A stretch of 64,000 nucleotides of DNA, from contig NZ_CP034683.1 in NCBI RefSeq assembly GCF_003990335.1, forward strand, positions 696,501 through 760,500, written 5' to 3'. This DNA comes from Rheinheimera mangrovi (GTDB lineage: Bacteria; Pseudomonadota; Gammaproteobacteria; Enterobacterales; Alteromonadaceae). Positions 8,941 to 16,023 of this stretch are shown piece after piece. The stretch's first letter is position 1, and each line of letters starts with the position of its first letter. The position numbers were made by a program, and so were the translations under genes. The notes beneath the pieces are model-generated. The model had not been told where the DNA came from. It did not search any database and saw nothing but the letters and a program-made list of their open reading frames with translations.

Positions 8941-9006
8941 CAGTCATTTCCAGTAGAAGTGATCAACGTTCACTAGCTGGCCTGTCAATTTGCTGCAGCG
9001 CCTACA
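8941..9006 (+). repeat. Rhs-module tail repeat, copy 1
   Basis: A 66-bp block running from CAGTCATTTCCAGTAGAA to GGCCTGTCAATTTGCTGCAG and CGCCTACA, matched in the same position after module 2 (12262-12327). The final 28 bases are identical in the two copies. It marks the 3' border of each tip/immunity cassette and could serve as homology for cassette exchange. Confidence 0.85.
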
Positions 9007-9144
9007 CTCGGTCACGCCAGTATTTCCACCACACCCAGATTGACCCCCATGCCAGCAGGCAGAAGCTCAAAGAGGTAATCATCCCTTAAATTAACTGACG
9101 CTAAAAGTAGAATTTTCTCGTAATATAAACGCAGGAGATTCTGC

Positions 9145-9411
9145 ATGAAAACATCAAAATTTAGTGACAGCCAAATCCTGGCAATTTTAAAACAAGCGGA
9201 AGCTGGAGCTCCGGTTCCCGAACTCTGCCGTGAGCACGGTATGAGTTCGGCCACCTTTTACAAATGGCGCGCCAAATTTGGCGGCATGGATGCATCCATG
9301 ATGGCCCGGCTTAAAGAGCTGGAGGCGGAAAATGCCCGGCTGAAAAAGATGTACGCCGAAGAACGGCTCAAAGCCGAAATCCTCAAAGAGGCCATCGAAA
9401 AAAAGTGGTAA
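9145..9411 (+). CDS. IS3-family transposase OrfA (second element)
   Basis: An 88-aa protein with an HTH ([20 protein letters not shown], then [21 protein letters not shown]) and a coiled-coil leucine zipper rich in Leu/Glu/Lys. AGGAG stands upstream of the ATG. It ends in a run of seven A followed by G (about 9398-9405), a good -1 slippery site, so an OrfAB fusion is expected. Confidence 0.93.
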   Translation: MKTSKFSDSQILAILKQAEAGAPVPELCREHGMSSATFYKWRAKFGGMDASMMARLKELEAENARLKKMYAEERLKAEILKEAIEKKW

Positions 9412-10256
9412 AGCCGTCGCGCCGACGGGAATTGGCGCAAAAGGCGGTGCGCGAGAAATCCATTTCTGTCACATTGGCCTGTGCGGTGTTTAGCATCAGT
9501 GAAACCTGCTACCGCTATCAGGCCCGTCTGAGGGATGAGAACGCGGAAATTGCGGACTGGCTGCTGCGCTTAACCTCCACTTACCGGAGTTGGGGCTTTG
9601 GCATGTGTTTCTATTACCTGCGTAATGTGAAACGCTTTGGCTGGAACCATAAACGTGTGCTGCGGATTTACCGCGAGCTGGAGCTGAACTTAAGGATAAA
9701 ACCCAAGAAACGGCTCACCCGTGAAAAGCCTGAACCGCTGGCGGTGCCAGAGATGAAGAACCAATGCTGGTCGATGGATTTTATGCATGACCAGCTCGAG
9801 GATGGCCGCAGTTTCCGGCTGCTGAATATCATTGATGATTTTAACCGGGAAGGCTTAGCCATTGAGGTCGACTTCTCGCTACCGGCAGAACGGGTAGTCA
9901 GAGTGCTCAATCAAGTCATTGAGTGGCGAGGCAAACCCAAGGAAATCCGTAGCGACAACGGCCCTGAATACATTGGTTCTGTCCTCAAAAACTGGGCAGA
10001 ATCAAACGGAGTGGCCCTGAAGTATATTCAGCCAGGCAATCCGCAGCAAAATGCCTATGTGGAGCGATATAACCGTACAGTTCGCTACGACTGGCTAAAC
10101 CAATATTTATTCAGCAGTATTGCCGAAGTTCAGGACTATGCGACAGAATGGCTGTGGTTTTATAACAATGAACGGCCAAACAAAGCTTTGGGTGGCATAC
10201 CACCGAAGTACAAGGACAACTTAGTAACACAGGCTTCTACTTCAAGCGTCCATTAA
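9405..10256 (+). CDS. IS3-family transposase OrfB (second element)
   Basis: A 283-aa integrase-core transposase. The DDE residues sit in [20 protein letters not shown] and [12 protein letters not shown]. Upstream is the [16 protein letters not shown]_21 segment. The coordinates begin at GTG 9405, just at the slip site, so the true product is probably the frameshifted fusion. The frame is intact. Confidence 0.93.
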   Translation: MVKPSRRRELAQKAVREKSISVTLACAVFSISETCYRYQARLRDENAEIADWLLRLTSTYRSWGFGMCFYYLRNVKRFGWNHKRVLRIYRELELNLRIKPKKRLTREKPEPLAVPEMKNQCWSMDFMHDQLEDGRSFRLLNIIDDFNREGLAIEVDFSLPAERVVRVLNQVIEWRGKPKEIRSDNGPEYIGSVLKNWAESNGVALKYIQPGNPQQNAYVERYNRTVRYDWLNQYLFSSIAEVQDYATEWLWFYNNERPNKALGGIPPKYKDNLVTQASTSSVH

Positions 10257-10346
10257 AAATGGGATGATTACCAAGAGGTGTATATGAAAACGCATCCTTC
10301 GGCGTTGATAGGGAGCGGGTTGTTTTGAATGAATGGATAACAATGA

Positions 10347-10398
10347 TTGACAGTGCGCACTTCACCTATCAAAATGATGGGTATCAACTTGATAGGTG
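10347..10398 (+). promoter_or_regulatory. Promoter and operator of the toxin-antitoxin pair
   Basis: TTGACA (10347-10352) is followed after 17 bases by CAAAAT. A perfect 10-bp inverted repeat CACCTATCAA/TTGATAGGTG occupies 10363-10372 and 10389-10398, and a tighter palindrome TATCAA-C-TTGATA sits at 10382-10394, giving three TATCAA half-sites over the -10 region. This is the expected geometry for autorepression by the HTH antitoxin. Confidence 0.7.
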
Positions 10399-10402
10399 AT
10401 TC

Positions 10403-10744
10403 ATGAGCAAAAGTGAACCTCAAGGAGTAGATGAGTTTCCTCTGACGGAAGGAACGGCCAGACAGATCATCAATAATCTGGCTGAATACCACACGGACAG
10501 GATTCGCTGGAGTAAACACGTTAAAGAACGGATGCAGGAACGAGGCGTGACCACCGGTCAAATACTGACGCTGCTTAAGAGCAAACACTCCGTGTTTCGG
10601 GAGGGGCCGTTTCAGGAATCGAATGGTGACTGGAAATTTAATCTCAAAGGTCTGGCCGCAGGTACAGTGATAGAACTGGCCGTGGCCCTGAAAAATCATC
10701 AACAGACGCCAAGCTCCGTGCTCGTTACTGTCTGGATTAGTTAA
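10403..10744 (+). CDS. DUF4258-type putative toxin
   Basis: A 113-aa soluble protein with the DUF4258 pattern: W/H-x-x-x-R-M-x-x-R-G-V (residues 37-49), a following ILTLLK helix, then beta strands (GDWKFNLKG, TVIELAVALK, SVLVTVWI). DUF4258 proteins are RelE/MqsR-like and occur with HTH antitoxins. The partner is 10 bp downstream. Toxicity is inferred from family and pairing. The gene lies between the second IS and the second Rhs module. Confidence 0.72.
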   Translation: MSKSEPQGVDEFPLTEGTARQIINNLAEYHTDRIRWSKHVKERMQERGVTTGQILTLLKSKHSVFREGPFQESNGDWKFNLKGLAAGTVIELAVALKNHQQTPSSVLVTVWIS

Positions 10745-10754
10745 GGAGATCACT

Positions 10755-11201
10755 ATGTATCATTACAGCGAATGTGGTTTATCGAATGTGCATTTGGTTA
10801 ATGGCTTTACGGTTGAGGTGATTGACGGTGAGGAATACACCAGTATTGACGATATGAACGGTCTTCACAGAACCATTGCTCAAGCTATTGTTGACTGCAA
10901 TAGACCACTGACTCATGAGGAATTTAAGTTTTTGCGTATTGAGCTGAATGTTTCTCAAAAAATGCTGGGGACACGTTTCGGTGTTGATGAGCAGACCATT
11001 GCACGTTACGAAAAAGGCCAGACAAAAATCCCACGTACGACAGATGTAGCTTTAAGAACCCTGTACATGGAAAGTCAGGAAAAGAATAATCCTGTCAGTT
11101 ATTTCCTGGATTTACTGGCCGACACTGAAGCCAAAGCAGCAGCGCAAGATATAAAGTTAAAACTGGAAGAAGTAGGCGACCACTGGGAAGTTGCAGCCTA
11201 G
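10755..11201 (+). CDS. HTH (Xre/MqsA-like) antitoxin
   Basis: A 148-aa protein. Its N-terminal half (about 1-45) has Cys8 but no full zinc-binding Cys set. Residues 55-105 form an Xre-type helix-turn-helix (LRIELNVSQKMLGTRFGVDE, QTIARYEKGQTKIP). AAGGAG overlaps the toxin stop codon. Order toxin-antitoxin, as in mqsRA and higBA. It is expected to bind the TATCAA palindromes upstream and neutralise the DUF4258 protein. Confidence 0.75.
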   Translation: MYHYSECGLSNVHLVNGFTVEVIDGEEYTSIDDMNGLHRTIAQAIVDCNRPLTHEEFKFLRIELNVSQKMLGTRFGVDEQTIARYEKGQTKIPRTTDVALRTLYMESQEKNNPVSYFLDLLADTEAKAAAQDIKLKLEEVGDHWEVAA

Positions 11202-11226
11202 ACACTTCATCCCCCCTTCTGAAAAG

Positions 11227-11249
11227 CCGACATGATGTCGGTTTTTTTT
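11227..11249 (+). terminator. Terminator of the toxin-antitoxin operon
   Basis: Perfect palindrome CCGACATGATGTCGG followed by eight T. Confidence 0.88.
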
Positions 11250-11311
11250 GCTTGTATACATATTAGGGATAAACCAGAATGATTTCTGGTTGCTACATCG
11301 TACTAATTTAT

Positions 11312-11947
11312 ATGCAGCAGCGGTATTGTGACCCGGTTATTGGGCGGTTTTATTCGAATGATCCGGTTGGGTTTAAGGCTGATAACCCGATGAGTTTCAC
11401 CCGTTACTTTTATGTAAACAACAATCCTTATAAATACAAAGATCCTGAAGGTGAATCGTTAGTTCATGCAGTTGCATTTGCTGCCGTCAGTATGTATCAG
11501 ACTTATAACAGCACAGGCGGTGATGTGACAGCCACGCTTAAATCTGGAGCTATTGGTGGAGTAAGAGCAGCTCTATCGTTATCCCCAGGACGCTTAGCCA
11601 CAAATGTAATGAAATCTTTTGCTGCTGGTTCTGTAGCAGATGCTACAGCTCAAGTTGTAGTGGACGGTAAAGATGTTGGCGATATAGATGTTAAAAAAAG
11701 CTTAAGCTCAGGGGCTTCTGCGGCGGCAGGGACTGTCATGGGCACTAAGATAGGGCAAATGGTACCAGTCAAAAATATGCCCTCAGTGAAGGAACCTAAC
11801 GTTCCTGCTGGACGTACGCAGCGTATGACCGAGAACCCTGGTACTCTTCAAGGTGACAAAACTAAGCAAGGTGCTGTGGGGGCTGCTGTTGGTGCAGTTG
11901 CCGGAGGAACGTCAGGTATGACTGAGGAGCGTTTACGTGAACAATGA
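11312..11947 (+). CDS. Orphan Rhs C-terminal tip, module 2
   Basis: The ATG at 11312 corresponds to the start of the module 1 fragment (same MQQRY-DPVIGRFYSNDPV opening). The frame is also open back to 11279. After the Rhs core end (NNPYKYKDPEGE) comes a tip of about 170 residues, Gly/Ala/Val-rich (GAIGGVRAALSLS, GASAAAGTVMGTKIG, GAVGAAVGAVAGG), ending in EERLREQ. It has no frameshift. No complete Rhs shell lies upstream, so it is probably a silent cassette or recombination donor. The toxic activity is unknown; composition suggests a membrane-active tip. Confidence 0.75.
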   Translation: MQQRYCDPVIGRFYSNDPVGFKADNPMSFTRYFYVNNNPYKYKDPEGESLVHAVAFAAVSMYQTYNSTGGDVTATLKSGAIGGVRAALSLSPGRLATNVMKSFAAGSVADATAQVVVDGKDVGDIDVKKSLSSGASAAAGTVMGTKIGQMVPVKNMPSVKEPNVPAGRTQRMTENPGTLQGDKTKQGAVGAAVGAVAGGTSGMTEERLREQ

Positions 11948-12155
11948 TGATGGAGTTATCAAACGGCGTATAAATGTACTCATTGTTGCAGCTGTGGTCG
12001 TTTTTATCATGGTTGCAAAAATTTTGAAAGGTACAGATTTGGTCTCTAATGGTTATCAAATGGCCATAGTTGGTGGAGTATGTATCGCAGTAACTTTGTT
12101 AATTGAATTGGCTGTACATAAATTGCTGTCGATGTTTAAAAGTAAAGATAACTAA
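11937..12155 (+). CDS. Putative membrane immunity protein of Rhs tip 2
   Basis: A 72-aa protein with two hydrophobic helices (about residues 12-28 and 40-62), a short polar loop and a Lys-rich C-terminus. It overlaps the tip gene by 11 bp, which indicates coupled translation. Same size class and topology as the protein after tip 1, without obvious sequence similarity. That pattern fits cognate immunity to membrane-acting tips (inference). Confidence 0.6.
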   Translation: MNNDDGVIKRRINVLIVAAVVVFIMVAKILKGTDLVSNGYQMAIVGGVCIAVTLLIELAVHKLLSMFKSKDN

Positions 12156-12196
12156 GACAATATTGGGGGGGCACCTTTCCCCAAATATTAATCAAC

Positions 12197-12226
12197 AAGG
12201 ACACCCATAACACGGTGTCCTTATTT
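12197..12226 (+). terminator. Terminator after Rhs immunity gene 2
   Basis: AAGGACACC/GGTGTCCTT nine-base stem with an eight-base loop and T-rich tail; homologous to the hairpin at 8878. Confidence 0.8.
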
Positions 12227-12261
12227 CTACCTAATGTGAGCAAAATCCCCAGCCACCAGGT

Positions 12262-12327
12262 CAGTCATTTCCAGTAGAACTGATCAGTGCTCGCCAGCAG
12301 GCCTGTCAATTTGCTGCAGCGCCTACA
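12262..12327 (+). repeat. Rhs-module tail repeat, copy 2
   Basis: Second copy of the 66-bp block described at 8941-9006, again directly after an immunity gene and its terminator. Confidence 0.85.
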
Positions 12328-12403
12328 TAAGGAGCATCACTCTCTGCTTTCTTTAGGCTCATGACACTGGTACTTTATCGCTCTTTGCACTTTGAGGTGA
12401 TCT

Positions 12404-12919
12404 ATGAAAATAAGCCTGTCGTATCTGAACTGGAGCCAAAGACGTTTAAAGTGGAGCAGCTTGTGTAGTTTTTTACTGACCGCTGCTGCTGTGGCTGTGT
12501 TTGTGTTCTTTCCTAAATACACAGTAGAAAGCGATGGCTCAGATTTGTTGCAGGTGCCGGCTGTGTTAAGTGGTATGAATTGCGATGCAGATTTAGGTGG
12601 CAAAGGTATTATTTATTTAAGAAGCAGCTTGTCGACTGAATGGTTGCCGCTGCAGGACCGTCAGGATTGCGACAATACTCAGCAGTTATACGGTTTTTTA
12701 AATAAAGAAAATCAGCTGATCTTTTTTATTGAAAACAAAGTCGGCGATTTTTTAATTCATGGCGTCCGTACCTCGGCAACCAATAAAAAGCTGTTATGGC
12801 CGGAAAACAACATCATCGTAATGAACAAGTGGAACAGCCTGCCGCTGGTGCTGGCTTTTGTATTCTTCGTCTGCGGCGTAATGTTCTGGCGCGCCTACGC
12901 GCAGCGCAACGAATTCTAA
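12404..12919 (+). CDS. Hypothetical two-helix membrane protein
   Basis: A 171-aa protein with an N-terminal TM helix (about residues 18-38), an extracytoplasmic domain of about 105 residues with two Cys (C59, C83) that could pair, and a second TM helix (about 146-162). Not recognised. It lies at the right edge of the Rhs island and overlaps the convergent LysR gene by 4 bp. It might be a host gene or a relic of the island. Confidence 0.6.
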   Translation: MKISLSYLNWSQRRLKWSSLCSFLLTAAAVAVFVFFPKYTVESDGSDLLQVPAVLSGMNCDADLGGKGIIYLRSSLSTEWLPLQDRQDCDNTQQLYGFLNKENQLIFFIENKVGDFLIHGVRTSATNKKLLWPENNIIVMNKWNSLPLVLAFVFFVCGVMFWRAYAQRNEF

Positions 12920-13806
12920 GCAGAAGGTGGCTGCAATTGGGTTGTCAGCCACTGAATAAAATGCTCCACAGCTGAACTTTGCATGCTATCGGCTTTGTAA
13001 TGCACCTGATACTGGCCCCATGGCAGCTGATAACTGAACTGGCGTAAAGCAATCAACTGACCGCTAGCCAGGGCTGGCCCTGCAATAAAATCATTCGACA
13101 ATGCAAAGCCGCTGCCACCAGTAACGGCTTTTGTTGCCAATAATGCCAGATTGACATAACGCAGCTGCATAGCCGCCGGGCTGCGCAGTTGTTGATGTTG
13201 ACACCACAATTGCCAGTCTTCGCCTGTCTCCGAGCTGTACAGCGGGTATTGCAATAATTCTGCTGCATCAGAGCTGGTTAATAATTGAAACTGCGCCGGA
13301 GCACAGACTGGATACCAGAACTCAGTACGCAATTGCCGGCTAACAAAACCAGCCGGAGCCGGCCAGGTTCCCAGAATAATATCGTACTGCTCAGGATCGG
13401 CATTGTTTGCCATAGACGCCATATCTAATAAGGTATCCAGCTCTGGTTGCTGCTGTTTAAACAGCTCCAGCCTCGGTGCCAGCCATTCCACTGCAATAGA
13501 GGTTTGTGCCAGAATTTTGAGCTGCACAGGGGGCTGATTTAATAAATGCTGAGTCACTGAATTCAACCGGACAAAACAATCCCGCACCACCGAATACAAC
13601 ATATCGCCAGACTGTGTCAGCTCGACACTTTTGTTTTGTCGCAAAAGCAACGGCTGACCAATAAAGTCTTCCAGCAGTTTCACCTGATGACTGACAGCAC
13701 TTTGGGTGACAAATAACTGCTCTGCAGCTTTGCTAAAGCTTTTGAGCCGGGCTGTGGCTTCAAAGGCTTGTAATGCTTTCAGTGGCGGCAACATGGATGA
13801 ATCCAA
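12916..13806 (-). CDS. LysR-family transcriptional regulator (GcvA-like)
   Basis: A 296-aa LTTR. The N-terminal winged HTH (LKALQAFEATARLKSFSKAA, EQLFVTQSAVSHQVKLLE) is of the GcvA/AmpR subgroup, followed by a periplasmic-binding-like effector domain. It is divergent from the M24 peptidase gene with an 86-bp shared region that holds a T-N11-A type site, so the peptidase gene is the likely target. The effector is unknown. Confidence 0.88.
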   Translation of the reverse strand: MDSSMLPPLKALQAFEATARLKSFSKAAEQLFVTQSAVSHQVKLLEDFIGQPLLLRQNKSVELTQSGDMLYSVVRDCFVRLNSVTQHLLNQPPVQLKILAQTSIAVEWLAPRLELFKQQQPELDTLLDMASMANNADPEQYDIILGTWPAPAGFVSRQLRTEFWYPVCAPAQFQLLTSSDAAELLQYPLYSSETGEDWQLWCQHQQLRSPAAMQLRYVNLALLATKAVTGGSGFALSNDFIAGPALASGQLIALRQFSYQLPWGQYQVHYKADSMQSSAVEHFIQWLTTQLQPPSA

Positions 13807-13818
13807 TTCATGAACTGT

Positions 13819-13841
13819 TGAATTTATATCATTTTAATTCA
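13819..13841. promoter_or_regulatory. Candidate LysR operator
   Basis: TGAATT-N11-AATTCA, the classic LysR T-N11-A inverted repeat, sits between the divergent lysR-like and M24 peptidase genes. Confidence 0.55.
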
Positions 13842-13892
13842 TATGTTCGCAGCTGCATACTCTGGGTTATCAATTGAATATTGGAGTACCTA

Positions 13893-15098
13893 ATGAGTCA
13901 GATAGGTGGTAAAACCAAACAACAAGCGCTGGATAGCTTAACCTCCATGGTTGCTGGCGTAGACGCGATCAGTGCTGCCGAGTATCAGGCCCGTATTCAA
14001 AAAGCGCAGCAACTGATGCAGCAGCAGGGCATAGACGCTTTGTATTTGAATGCCGGTACTAATTTAAGTTATTTCACCGGCACAGTCTGGTACGCCAGTG
14101 AGCGCTTGGTGGGAGCTTTGCTGCCAGCAAAAGGCGAGCTGGTGTATATCAGTCCTGTATTTGAAATCCCGACTCTGGCTGGTTTTCAGGTAGTAAAGGG
14201 CGAAGTGCTGGGCTGGCACGAGCACGAAAACCCCTATCAATTGCTGCTTGATAGCTGCAAACGGATTTGTATTAAAGCAGATCCTGTGCTGGCTTTGGAT
14301 GACAGCAGTGCGTTTTTTATCTTCGAAGGCCTGCGTCAGGCTAATCCACAACAACAGATTGTCAGCGGTAAAGTGATTACTCAGGGCTCCCGATCACAAA
14401 AATCAGCGGCTGAGATTGCCATTATGCAGCGCGCTATGGATATGACATTAGAGGTGCATAAAGCCGTGGCCAGCATCTTGTATGAAGGGATCAGTACAGC
14501 TGAAGTTGAAGCTTTTATCGACGAAGCCCATCGTAAAGTCGGTGCCAGCGGTTCCTACTTTTGTATTGTGTTATTTGGACCGGATTCAGCTTACCCGCAT
14601 GGCGTGAAAACGCCAAAAAACCTTGAAAAGGGCGATATGGTGTTGATTGATACCGGTTGTCGTTTATTGGGTTATGTGTCTGATATTACCCGCAGTTATG
14701 TGTTTGGCGAGCCAACAGCGCGTCAGCGTGAAATCTGGTCTGTCGAAAAGGCCGCTCAGGCAGCAGCTTTTAACGCAGCTAAGTTGGGTATGGCTTGTGG
14801 TCTGGTGGATGCCGCTGCGCGCGAAGTCTTAGAAGCTCATGGCTTAGGGCCGGATTATGCCCTGCCGGGTTTACCGCACAGAACAGGTCATGGCATAGGG
14901 ATGGATATTCACGAGGGCCCTTATCTGGTGCGCAATGAGCATACGCCACTGGCGGTTGGGATGTGCTTCAGTAATGAGCCGATGATCTGTGTACCTGGTG
15001 AGTTTGGTGTGCGACTTGAGGATCATTTTTACATGACCAGCTCAGGTCCGCTTTGGTTTACACAACCTGCCGTCAGTATTGATCAACCCTTCGCTTAA
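13893..15098 (+). CDS. M24-family metallopeptidase (Xaa-Pro aminopeptidase-like)
   Basis: A 401-aa cytosolic peptidase. A creatinase-type N-terminal domain (about residues 30-165) precedes a pita-bread catalytic domain with metal ligands visible as Asp (LIDTGCRLLGYVSD, two Asp), His (HRTGHGIG), Glu (SNEPMICVPG) and Glu (GVRLED). It cleaves Xaa-Pro bonds by family; the substrate is not fixed. The ATG at 13893 follows GGAG by six bases; an in-frame TTG at 13881 lacks that support. Likely controlled by the divergent LysR. Confidence 0.88.
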   Translation: MSQIGGKTKQQALDSLTSMVAGVDAISAAEYQARIQKAQQLMQQQGIDALYLNAGTNLSYFTGTVWYASERLVGALLPAKGELVYISPVFEIPTLAGFQVVKGEVLGWHEHENPYQLLLDSCKRICIKADPVLALDDSSAFFIFEGLRQANPQQQIVSGKVITQGSRSQKSAAEIAIMQRAMDMTLEVHKAVASILYEGISTAEVEAFIDEAHRKVGASGSYFCIVLFGPDSAYPHGVKTPKNLEKGDMVLIDTGCRLLGYVSDITRSYVFGEPTARQREIWSVEKAAQAAAFNAAKLGMACGLVDAAAREVLEAHGLGPDYALPGLPHRTGHGIGMDIHEGPYLVRNEHTPLAVGMCFSNEPMICVPGEFGVRLEDHFYMTSSGPLWFTQPAVSIDQPFA

Positions 15099-15107
15099 GC
15101 TCAAACA

Positions 15108-15140
15108 AACCAGCCGCATCGGACGGCTGGTTTTACTTTT
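15108..15140 (+). terminator. Terminator of the M24 peptidase gene
   Basis: AACCAGCCG/CGGCTGGTT stem, seven-base loop, then TTACTTTT. Confidence 0.85.
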
Positions 15141-15238
15141 GGTTGTATCCGGTAACTTTTGCCAACTGATCCATTACAAATGGTCACAGGGTTTTTTCCG
15201 GTTGTTCTTAGACTAAGCACAACTTAAGGAGATCTCTG

Positions 15239-15931
15239 ATGAAGCGTTTAGCCTTTGTTGCTGGTTGTAGCTGGTTGTTGCTTGCAGGTTGTAATGTGGA
15301 GTTACTTCCAGGACAAGACAAAGCTTTTAATTTTGATTTTAATTCAGGAGTTCATGGCTGGACCGCAGGCTTTTCAGACTATCCGGCAGACAACGCTGCA
15401 ACCTACCAGCTAGAGTCAGGTATTCGCGCCTTGCCTGGTGCGGCGGCAAAAAAGGGATATTTCCTCTCGGGCATCAATCGCAGCGACGATTTGTTTATGT
15501 TCCTGAAAAATCAGTTTTCCGGGTTGGAACCTTCGACAAAATATTACGCCAGAGTACGGTTAACTTTTTTATCTAACGCTGGTGTGGATTGCGCCGGAGT
15601 TGGAGGTGCGCCTGGGGAAAGTGTTTATCTGAAGTTTGGTTACGGTGACAAAGAGCCGAAGCAGGAAGGATATTACTTAAATCTGGACAAGGGGCAGCAA
15701 TCACAGTCTGGTACTCAAGCCAAAGTGATAGGCAATGTTGCAGCCAAAGACGCTGCTTGTGATGGTTCGAAATTTGCTGAAAAGACAGTACAAACCACCA
15801 CCAACGAACGTATTCCGTTGTACAGCGATGGGCAGGGGCGGGTCTGGGTTTTTGTTGGCACAGATTCTGGTTATGAAGGTTTAACCTCTTTGTATTACAA
15901 AAGCATAGAGATTGCGCTTGAGCCCTATTAA
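15239..15931 (+). CDS. Lipoprotein of unknown function
   Basis: A 230-aa protein with a lipoprotein signal (lipobox LLAGC, lipidated Cys18). The mature part reads like a beta-sandwich, carbohydrate-binding-like domain: FDFNSGVHGWTAGFSDYPAD, LEPSTKYYARVRLTF, GRVWVFVGTDSGYEGLTSLYY. NFDFNSGVHGWT resembles openings of CBM-like domains. Two Cys residues near position 120 and one near 178 are additional. AAGGAG precedes the ATG. It stands alone between two terminators. Function not assigned. Confidence 0.72.
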   Translation: MKRLAFVAGCSWLLLAGCNVELLPGQDKAFNFDFNSGVHGWTAGFSDYPADNAATYQLESGIRALPGAAAKKGYFLSGINRSDDLFMFLKNQFSGLEPSTKYYARVRLTFLSNAGVDCAGVGGAPGESVYLKFGYGDKEPKQEGYYLNLDKGQQSQSGTQAKVIGNVAAKDAACDGSKFAEKTVQTTTNERIPLYSDGQGRVWVFVGTDSGYEGLTSLYYKSIEIALEPY

Positions 15932-15954
15932 CCCTAAGCGCTGATTTCCTGCCG

Positions 15955-15990
15955 GCCAGATGCAATGATGTGGCATCTGGCTGGTTTTTT
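15955..15990. terminator. Terminator between the lipoprotein gene and glnG
   Basis: GCCAGATGC/GCATCTGGC nine-base stem followed by T7 on the plus strand; it separates the convergent lipoprotein gene and glnG. Confidence 0.85.
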
Positions 15991-16023
15991 TACCTTACAG
16001 TACAGAGGCTGATCAACTCAGCC

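Larger units (their letters stand above)
9074..10272 (+). mobile_element. Complete IS3-family insertion sequence (1199 bp, IS407/IS1222-like)
   Basis: Terminal inverted repeats begin GGTAATCATCCC (9074-9085) with the complement at 10261-10272; similarity extends inward for about 40 bases. The flanks show a 4-bp duplication AAGA (9070-9073 and 10273-10276). OrfA and OrfB overlap in -1 phase. The subgroup assignment rests on recall of OrfA style and is less certain than the family. Confidence 0.9.

Noticed and set aside
9015..9073. Minus-strand peptide ending GVNLGVVEILA before the second IS
   Set aside because: Joining it across the IS gives a short frame with no recognisable family, and it would run against the toxin-antitoxin promoter region.
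10268..10753. 161-codon minus-strand frame across the toxin gene
   Set aside because: It covers the toxin gene and its operator in antisense; the plus-strand pair has proper signals and family features.
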